Shown piece after piece: positions 1 to 5,197 of a DNA stretch of 5,449 nucleotides (the first letter of the stretch is position 1; every line of letters begins with the position of its first letter). Where the stretch lies: contig DAICYU010000317.1 in assembly GCA_027311485.1 (NCBI GenBank), positions 1 to 5,449 of the forward strand. Reading direction: 5' to 3'. Under the pieces are notes generated by a model. The model was not told the DNA's origin. It saw only the letters and a list, made by a program, of their open reading frames with translations, and made no database searches. The translations under genes and the position numbers were made by a program. Source of the DNA: Acetobacteraceae bacterium. GTDB lineage: Bacteria > Pseudomonadota > Alphaproteobacteria > Acetobacterales > Acetobacteraceae.

Positions 1-1583
1 AGTTTCGCTTCGTCCGGATCGGCCGCACCGCGATGGGTGTAGCCCGAGGTCAGCAGGGCCTTCAGGCCGCGATTCAGCACACGGGCCCGCCGCACGAGGT
101 CATAGCCGGTCATGCCGCCGGGCATCACCACGTCGCTGAACAACAGGTCGATCCGGTTGGCGTCCAGCACGCCAAGCGCGGCGGGCGCATCGGGCGCGGT
201 CAGGACGGTGTAGCCAAGCTCATGCAGCAGCGTAACAGCCATTTCGCGGACCGCGTCGTTATCCTCGACGATCAGGATCGTTTCCGAGCCGTGCTGCAAC
301 GCTTCGGTGGCGGTATGGCTGCTCCCCAGCGCATCTGCGTCCGCGTCGGCGCGCGGCAGGTACAGCCGGAAGGTGGTGCCGCCGCCCAGATCGCTGTCCA
401 GCGCGATGTGGCCGCCGGACTGACGGATGAAGCCATAAACCTGACTCAGCCCGAGGCCGGTCCCTTTTCCGACGTCCTTGGTGGTGAAAAACGGCTCGAA
501 AACATGCGCCATGACGTCCGGACTCATGCCGGACCCGGTATCGCTGACACGGATGCACACACACGGGCCAGGCGTCACATCATTCAGCCAGCTGACACCC
601 TGCGGCGGGCACATCAGGTTCTCCGCCGCAATCTCCACCGCGCCACCCTGCGGCATCGCATCCCGTGCGTTGACCAGCAGGTTGAGGATCGCCGCCTCGA
701 ACTGTGTCGGGTCGAGTTGGCAAGGCCAGAGCCCGTCCTGCAAGGACACGCGCAGTGCGATCGTCTCCCCCAACGCGCGCCTGAACAGCGGCTCGCTGGC
801 GGCGAACATCGCGGGCAGATGGGCGATTTCAGAGCGCAGCGGCGTGCGGCGGGCAAAGGCCAGCAACTGGTTGGTGAGCCTGGCCCCCCGGTCGGCCGCG
901 GTCTGGGCAGCGGTCACCAGGCGAATGAGCTTGACGCGTGGCAGCTCCTTGTCGGAGTCGAGCGCCCCGCGCACCATTTCCAGCCCACCGACGATCACCG
1001 CCAGAAGGTTGTTGAAGTCATGCGCGATGCCGCCGGTCAGCTGACCGATGGCTTCCAGTTTCTGCGCATGCCAAAGCGCGTCCTCCGCCTTGCGCCGCTC
1101 GGCGATCTCGATCTCCAGTCGCGTATTCGCCTGCCGCAGCGCCTGGGTGCGTTCCGCGACCGTCTGCTCCAGGGTTTCATTCAGGCGACGCAAGGCGTGC
1201 TCTGCATTGCGCATTCGCAGCAGAGACCGGGTGACGGCGCGCAGCTCCTCCGGCTCGATCGGTTCGATCATGAACGAATCGGCGCCACCTTCCAGCGCCA
1301 GGGCACGATCATGCCCGCTGGTCGCCGCGGCGGAGGTCTGTAGCACGACAAGGCCGGGGAATTCGGTTTTCAGGCGCCGGCACAGCTCGACGCCATGCAT
1401 GTCGGGCAGCCATACATCCAGCAGCGCCATCGCCGGCGTGGCGGCGCGGCAATAGGCGATGGCTGCCTGTGCCGTCGGCGCTTCGGCAACCGTGAAGCCG
1501 GCGCCGCGCAGGATATGTGCCTTGAAGTACAACCCGGCCGGATTGTCGTCGACCACCAGGATTGTGTCTTCGCCGGCAGTCAT
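1..1583 (-). CDS. Hybrid histidine kinase, receiver-HisKA-HATPase-receiver (3' partial)
   Basis: I translated this frame by hand; it is open from the ATG at 1583 to the window edge (527 complete codons) with no stop. Domains in order: an N-terminal receiver (about 5-122; Asp12/Asp13, acceptor Asp56 in LLDVWLPDMHG, Thr83); a coiled coil (about 124-172; TVAERTQALRQANTRLE); a HisKA domain with His188 in GGIAHDFNNLL; HATPase_c (about 290-410; Asn301 and Asn305 in NLLVNARDAM, DTGSGM at 348-353, FEPFFTTK, GKGTGLGLS at 372-380); and a second receiver from about 434 (Glu440/Asp441, acceptor Asp484 in SDVVMPGG, LTSGY), cut off by the window shortly before its lysine. There is no membrane segment or PAS domain, so the input probably arrives as phosphate or by protein contact through the first receiver. 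That receiver carries Glu107 (ADSFMIEPIEPEEL) where lysine is expected, so it may signal atypically. The gene starts in an ATGA overlap with the upstream receiver stop, so it is co-translated. It probably forms the next step of the same relay; this is inference from position. Confidence 0.93.
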   Translation of the reverse strand, partial: MTAGEDTILVVDDNPAGLYFKAHILRGAGFTVAEAPTAQAAIAYCRAATPAMALLDVWLPDMHGVELCRRLKTEFPGLVVLQTSAAATSGHDRALALEGGADSFMIEPIEPEELRAVTRSLLRMRNAEHALRRLNETLEQTVAERTQALRQANTRLEIEIAERRKAEDALWHAQKLEAIGQLTGGIAHDFNNLLAVIVGGLEMVRGALDSDKELPRVKLIRLVTAAQTAADRGARLTNQLLAFARRTPLRSEIAHLPAMFAASEPLFRRALGETIALRVSLQDGLWPCQLDPTQFEAAILNLLVNARDAMPQGGAVEIAAENLMCPPQGVSWLNDVTPGPCVCIRVSDTGSGMSPDVMAHVFEPFFTTKDVGKGTGLGLSQVYGFIRQSGGHIALDSDLGGGTTFRLYLPRADADADALGSSHTATEALQHGSETILIVEDNDAVREMAVTLLHELGYTVLTAPDAPAALGVLDANRIDLLFSDVVMPGGMTGYDLVRRARVLNRGLKALLTSGYTHRGAADPDEAK

Positions 1584-2005
1584 TCCGCGACCGCCGCAAC
1601 CGGCGGTCCCAGCGCCGACTGGATCGCCGCATCCAGCGCCGCCGCGGACAAATGCGACTTCGCGATCACGCCCGCCACGTCGCGCAGCCGATGGCGGTCA
1701 TCGGCCCCCAGGAACGCGGAGGTTATGATGATCACCGGAATGGTGGACAGGCCCGGGCTTGCCCGCACCCGCGACAGGAACTCGAAACCGCTCATACCCG
1801 GCATGTTGAGGTCGAGCAGGATGATATCGGGCCGCTCGACGCCGAGAAGTTCCAGGCCCTGCCGCCCGGATATCGCGGTGCGCAGGCTGTACCGGCTGCG
1901 CGGGAGCAACTGGCCGACCAGGTAGCGGGCGACTTCCTCGTCGTCCACCAGGAGCACCTTGGTGACGGCGCGGCGCCCGGTCAGGCGATGCAGCACGTCC
2001 AGCAA
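1580..2005 (-). CDS. Response-regulator receiver protein, probable detached C-terminus of the upstream hybrid kinase
   Basis: If started at the TTG at 2005 this is a 141-residue protein with one complete CheY-like receiver (about 16-135). The acidic pair is Asp21/Asp22 in VLLVDDEE, the phospho-acceptor is Asp65 in IILLDLNMPGMSG, Thr95 lies in VIIITSA and the conserved lysine is Lys116, followed by Ser in place of the usual Pro. The first dozen residues (LDVLHRLTG) look like the last helix of the preceding receiver and not like a natural protein start. I therefore see it as the second receiver of the interrupted hybrid kinase, not an independent gene by origin. It has no output domain, so as a separate protein it would be a single-domain regulator passing phosphate onward. 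The gene ends in an ATGA overlap with the next kinase gene (1580-1583), so translation of this part probably still matters for expressing that kinase. That the receiver is intact speaks against long-standing decay. Confidence 0.75.
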   Translation of the reverse strand: MLDVLHRLTGRRAVTKVLLVDDEEVARYLVGQLLPRSRYSLRTAISGRQGLELLGVERPDIILLDLNMPGMSGFEFLSRVRASPGLSTIPVIIITSAFLGADDRHRLRDVAGVIAKSHLSAAALDAAIQSALGPPVAAVAE

Positions 2006-2013
2006 AGCCTGCG

Positions 2014-2018
2014 CCTCC
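2014..2018 (-). promoter_or_regulatory. Possible internal Shine-Dalgarno site for restart on the second receiver
   Basis: On the minus strand this reads GGAGG, eight bases before a TTG at 2005 that is in frame with the second receiver and 21 bases after the amber stop. The same bases encode Leu-Glu-Ala (CTG GAG GCG) in the receiver helix, so the match may be coincidental. It would nevertheless suit reinitiation by ribosomes that end at the TAG. Confidence 0.35.
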
Positions 2019-2026
2019 AGCGGCTT

Positions 2027-2029
2027 CTA
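2027..2029 (-). other. In-frame amber codon splitting a hybrid kinase of about 752 residues
   Basis: The kinase frame starting at 3811 and the receiver frame ending at 1580 are the same frame (3811 minus 2005 is divisible by three), separated only by this TAG. Reading across it gives GACL-stop-KPLEAQALLDVL, which is the normal end of a CheY-like receiver: the loop before beta5, the conserved Lys-Pro, then helix 5. A short linker then leads into a second receiver beginning TKVLLVDDEE. Without the stop the product would be RsbT-like domain, coiled coil, HisKA, HATPase, receiver, receiver. One base change (for example CAG to TAG) explains the break. It could be a real nonsense mutation, a sequencing error, or a codon that is read through. 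The base context after the stop is AAG, which I do not recognise as a known readthrough signal. Confidence 0.85.
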
Positions 2030-3811
2030 CAGGCATGCGCCGGCGGCCGGATGCGGTGCGGCGCGCGGTTCGTCCGCCGGCGACGTGACGATCACCGGGA
2101 CGCTCGCCTGACGATCATCCTCCCGCAGGGCCGAGAGAAATCGCCACCGTTCATCAGAAGGATGCTGCGTATCCAGGGTATCAGCGGGATACGGCGCATC
2201 CAGGATGATCGCGGCGGGATGCAGCCGGCCCAGCGCCACGCGTGCCTCGGGCACCGTACGCACATGGAACAGCTGGTAGGGTGATCCCGACAGGATGCGA
2301 TCGACGACGAAGGCGTCGGTGGGATTATCCTCCAGCAGCAGCACCGGCAACTTGTCGGCTTCGACGTCCCAGCTCGGGATGGTTTCAATCTCCGCCTCGG
2401 CGGCATAGACACAGGGAATGGTGACCGCAAAGGTCGATCCCGCACCCGGGGTGCTTTCCACGTCGATCCGGCCACCCAGAAGTTCGGCCAGCTTGCGCGC
2501 CAGCGGCAACCCGAGGCCCGTGCCCTTGACGCGGCCTTGCAGGCGGTTGGTAACCTGGCCGAATTCCTGGAAAATCAGCTCGATGTCGTCCGGCGCGATG
2601 CCGATCCCGGTGTCCCTGACGTGGAATGTGACGGTGCTGCCCGGGGCGCTGCCGACCGCGCTGCCGGCCCCGGGGCCGACCCTGTTGCCGCCGGGCGGAT
2701 CGGTGCTTGCCCAAACCCGGACCTCGCCCCGTTCGGTGTATTTGATCGCGTTTGAAATGAAGTTGCGCAGAATCTGCGAGACCTTGCCTTCGTCGGTGTG
2801 CAGCGGCGGCAGGCTGGCCGCATCCTCAAACACCAGCGCGACCGCGTCACTGCTCAGCAGGGGACGGAGCATGCCGCGCAGCGTTCCGAACAGGCCATCC
2901 ACGGTGAACACGGACGCCGCAATCTCGGTCTTTCCCGCCTCCACCTTCGCGAGGTCGAGCAGATCATTGACCAGCTCGGTCAGATCCTCGGCCGCCTTGT
3001 GGATGAACCGCACCTGCCGGTCCTGCTCATTGGTCAGGTCACCGTCGTTGCGCGACAGCAGCAGGCGCGACAACGCCAGGATCGAGTTCAGCGGGGTGCG
3101 GAACTCATGGCTCGTATGCGACAAGAAGCGCGACTTCAGCTCATCCGCCCGGCGCAGGTGATCGGCACGTTCGTCGAGTTCGGCATACAGCGCGACCACG
3201 CCGCGGTTGGTATCCTGCAACTCCTGGTTCAGCTTCTCCAAATCCTCCTGCCGCAGGCGAAGTTCCTGCATCTGCAGCAGGATCAGCTGGTTCTGCTGGC
3301 GGATCTCCTCCATCGCGTCGGGCGGCCCATCGGCGGCGAGCGCATCCACCACGCGCCGCACGGAAGCTGCGGTCAGTGGATCTGCCCCGCGCGGCAGGTA
3401 CTTCACCAGGCGCACCGTGGTGCCCGCCCCAGGTGCCGTTTCGATGTCGAATTCGTCCATCAGCCGCTGGGCACCGATCAGGCCGATGCCCATGCCGGTG
3501 CGGGACGTGTGCATGCCCGCCAGGATCGCGTCGATTTCCGTGATGCCAGGTCCCTTGTCGCGCACGGCAATAACGAACTGCTGCCGAGCCCGGCTGGTGA
3601 GGATGCGAAAATCCACCTGCCCGCCGCCGGCGTATTCGAACGCGTTGCGCGCGATTTCAGAAACCGCCGTCGTGACGCGGGTTTGTTCCTGACGATCGAA
3701 GCCGAGAAGTTCCGCCAGACGGCGCGTGCGGCGGCGCACCAACACGATGTCGGTTTCCACCGCAATGGCTGTCTGCAGAAGGCGTATATCCACTATCGGG
3801 CTCTCAGACAT
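2027..3811 (-). CDS. Hybrid histidine kinase with N-terminal RsbT-like domain, receiver domain cut by an in-frame TAG
   Basis: A cytoplasmic sensor kinase of 594 residues up to the stop, with no membrane segment. Domains in order: an RsbT-like ATPase domain (about 5-140; N box SEIARNAFEY with Glu52 and Asn56, G1 box DKGPGI with Asp85, lid TGMGIGLIG); a long coiled coil (about 166-226); HisKA with phosphorylated His235 in HTSHEFRTPLNS; HATPase_c (about 335-466; Asn350 and Asn354, DTGIGI at 400-405, GTGLGLPLA at 430-438); and a receiver starting at about 488 with acidic pair Glu494/Asp495, acceptor Asp538 in IILDAPYP and Thr576. The receiver breaks off at GACL, one codon before the Lys-Pro that completes its active site. 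The frame continues unchanged beyond the stop into a second receiver. The start chosen is the ATG at 3811, overlapping the phosphatase gene by 8 bp; tandem ATGs at 3841 and 3838 would add ten residues. The likely role is to turn the RsbS/RsbT switch into a phosphorelay signal; this is inferred from the RsbT-like domain and the operon. Kinase identity is certain; whether the truncated receiver works is doubtful. Confidence 0.88.
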   Translation of the reverse strand: MSESPIVDIRLLQTAIAVETDIVLVRRRTRRLAELLGFDRQEQTRVTTAVSEIARNAFEYAGGGQVDFRILTSRARQQFVIAVRDKGPGITEIDAILAGMHTSRTGMGIGLIGAQRLMDEFDIETAPGAGTTVRLVKYLPRGADPLTAASVRRVVDALAADGPPDAMEEIRQQNQLILLQMQELRLRQEDLEKLNQELQDTNRGVVALYAELDERADHLRRADELKSRFLSHTSHEFRTPLNSILALSRLLLSRNDGDLTNEQDRQVRFIHKAAEDLTELVNDLLDLAKVEAGKTEIAASVFTVDGLFGTLRGMLRPLLSSDAVALVFEDAASLPPLHTDEGKVSQILRNFISNAIKYTERGEVRVWASTDPPGGNRVGPGAGSAVGSAPGSTVTFHVRDTGIGIAPDDIELIFQEFGQVTNRLQGRVKGTGLGLPLARKLAELLGGRIDVESTPGAGSTFAVTIPCVYAAEAEIETIPSWDVEADKLPVLLLEDNPTDAFVVDRILSGSPYQLFHVRTVPEARVALGRLHPAAIILDAPYPADTLDTQHPSDERWRFLSALREDDRQASVPVIVTSPADEPRAAPHPAAGACL

Positions 3812-4802
3812 GGATCCGCATTGCCGCGACCGACGCATCATCCCGTCCGCGCCGAAAATCGCGCAGCAGGATACCCGCCAGCAGTGACGGGTGTTGCAGG
3901 TTAATACCAGGATATGCGGAAACGTCCCACCGTGACGTGATGCCGTCGGAATGCAAAATTACAAGAGGATTTCCGTCATAGGGGTACATGAACTCCCGGA
4001 CCCGTGGCGCGACGTGACCGGCAATCCCGTTGTGTGACACCATGCGGCTCAACTTGCCGCCGCTCAGCAATGCGCCGCTGATGTTGCCGACTCCGGCATA
4101 GCGGATGACGCGGGCTGCGATATCCACCCGCGCGACCGCCACCGCCGCGCCGCGTGTCGGCTTCAGGGCATTGTGCAGGCGGGCAACCAAGTCCTCGCAT
4201 GGCTGGCCGGCATGCGCCTGGAACACGTTTTCCGCAACCGCCGCCGCTCGGCGCGCTTCGGGACCATGCCCGGAGCCATCCACCATCAGCAGCGTCGGTC
4301 CGGCCTGGGTCTGCAGCCACGCTGATCCGTCGCCGGACGCGGTTTCACCTGGGTAGGGCATGGCGGCGATGCCGCACTGCACGGCCACGCCGGGCTGGAC
4401 CGGCCCGGTCACGAAGCGCACCGCGACCACTGTGCCAAGGCCGGGGCGGGCGTAGATGCGCAGATGGTCCGACTGGCGCGCGATCGCGCCAAGCCCCTGG
4501 CCGAGGCTGCCCGCGGTGGAAAACCCATCCTGCATGCAGGCGGCGACATCCTTCATGCCCGGGCCACGGTCCAGCGCCAGCAGTTCGAGCCCGCTGCCGT
4601 CCATATCGTGGAACCGGCTCACCAGGATTTCACCGCCGCCGGCATGCTTCAGCAGGTTGGTCGCCAGCTCCGTCACCACAATCGCAAGCTTGCCGATACG
4701 CGATTCGGGCAGCCCGGCCCTGGCGGCGAATTCCGTCATCAGGCGGCGGGCGTGCGCAACCTGGCTTGGGTCAGTCACAGGTGCGATCACTTTTACTTCC
4801 AC
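3804..4802 (-). CDS. RsbX-like phosphatase: RsbT/RsbW-type ATPase domain fused to SpoIIE/PP2C domain
   Basis: A two-domain protein of 332 residues. Residues about 5-132 form a GHKL ATPase of the RsbT/RsbW type: N box TELATNLLKHAGGG (Glu45, Asn49), G1 box LDRGPG (Asp78) and lid GSLGQGLG (98-105). Residues about 140-332 form a small SpoIIE-type PP2C phosphatase domain with the expected acidic metal-binding motifs: SGDG (Asp158), MVDGSGHG (Asp175), HSDGITS (Asp286) and GRDDAS (Asp321, Asp322); GVGNISGAL and HNGIAGH lie between. This matches the family usually named ATP-binding SpoIIE family protein phosphatase. By position after rsbS and rsbT it probably acts like RsbX, removing phosphate from the STAS proteins and resetting the complex; this is inference. 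Both active sites look intact, so it could both phosphorylate and dephosphorylate STAS partners. The start used is a GTG at 4802 overlapping the rsbT stop by 10 bp. A GTG at 4790 with GGAAG five bases upstream is an equally good alternative (328 aa). No signal peptide or membrane segment is seen, so it should be cytoplasmic. Confidence 0.88.
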   Translation of the reverse strand: MEVKVIAPVTDPSQVAHARRLMTEFAARAGLPESRIGKLAIVVTELATNLLKHAGGGEILVSRFHDMDGSGLELLALDRGPGMKDVAACMQDGFSTAGSLGQGLGAIARQSDHLRIYARPGLGTVVAVRFVTGPVQPGVAVQCGIAAMPYPGETASGDGSAWLQTQAGPTLLMVDGSGHGPEARRAAAVAENVFQAHAGQPCEDLVARLHNALKPTRGAAVAVARVDIAARVIRYAGVGNISGALLSGGKLSRMVSHNGIAGHVAPRVREFMYPYDGNPLVILHSDGITSRWDVSAYPGINLQHPSLLAGILLRDFRRGRDDASVAAMRIHV

Positions 4803-5197
4803 CGTGTCAACGTAACGGCAGTGCCCTTGCCCGGTTCAGACCTGATGTCGAATTCGTTACAGAGACGCCGGGCGCCGCTCAGCCCCAGGCCCAGGCCGCC
4901 GCCGCTGGTGTAGCCATCCGTCATTGCCTGAGCGATGTCGGCGATACCCGGCCCCTGGTCGATGAATGTCAGGCGGACGCCTCGCCTCTGGCCGTTACGC
5001 AGGACCTCGATCTGCACTGTGCCGCCGCCGCCGTATTCGACCGTGTTGCGGGCGATCTCACTGGCGGCGGTGATGATCTTGGTCTGATCGACCAGCGAGA
5101 ACCCGGAAGCCACCGCCCGCGCCCGGACCGCCTGGCGGACCCGGACGACGTCGTCGGAGGTCCGCACCGGCATGGTTTCACTGGCCTCGGCCGGCAT
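4793..5197 (-). CDS. rsbT: RsbT-like serine/threonine switch kinase (anti-sigma regulatory factor family)
   Basis: A protein of 134 residues made of a single GHKL-type ATPase domain, essentially the length of B. subtilis RsbT (133). The N box is visible as SEIARNTVEY (Glu47, Asn51), the G1 box as DQGPGI (Asp80) and the glycine-rich G2 lid as SGGGLGLGL (about 98-106), followed by RRLCNEFDI as in RsbT. In the known system RsbT phosphorylates Ser/Thr residues in the STAS domains of RsbS and RsbR, leaves the stressosome and activates a downstream partner by binding. The gene overlaps rsbS by 20 bp and the following phosphatase gene by 10 bp, which suggests translational coupling. I chose the ATG at 5197 because AGGAA (5203-5207) sits five bases upstream and the length fits RsbT. 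The ATG at 5173, just after the rsbS stop, is a credible alternative (126 aa). The longer start at 5254 adds residues unlike RsbT. The output partner is not RsbU here; the downstream kinases are the candidates, by inference. Confidence 0.9.
   Translation of the reverse strand: MPAEASETMPVRTSDDVVRVRQAVRARAVASGFSLVDQTKIITAASEIARNTVEYGGGGTVQIEVLRNGQRRGVRLTFIDQGPGIADIAQAMTDGYTSGGGLGLGLSGARRLCNEFDIRSEPGKGTAVTLTRWK

Noticed and set aside
33..1343. Long plus-strand ORF of 436 codons
   Set aside because: It is antisense to the receiver-kinase-receiver gene, whose minus-strand frame shows all expected kinase motifs. The plus-strand product is rich in Arg, Gln, His and Gly with no recognisable domain, typical of a high-GC shadow frame.
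1309..1632. Minus-strand ORF of 107 codons over the junction of the last two genes
   Set aside because: Out of frame with the receiver of the last kinase; very Arg-rich composition and no recognisable motif.
1841..1853. 13-base identity (gccgagaagttcc) shared with 3701-3713
   Set aside because: Both copies encode ordinary Glu-Leu-Leu-Gly helix ends in unrelated domains; chance is sufficient and nothing around them is repeated.
2027..2029. Pyrrolysine or other recoded amino acid at the TAG
   Set aside because: A receiver domain has no need for such a residue at this position, other genes in the window end in TGA or TAA as usual, and no recoding structure is evident. A nonsense change or sequencing error is simpler.
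1698..2036. Minus-strand ORF with an ATG just before the amber stop
   Set aside because: It lies in another frame over the second receiver, and its product is a Pro/Arg/Gly-rich shadow with no domain. The in-frame receiver explains the region.
2798..3904. Plus-strand ORF of 368 codons
   Set aside because: Antisense to the RsbT-like/HisKA kinase gene; its length is explained by high GC and by the constraint of the real frame. No domain was recognised.
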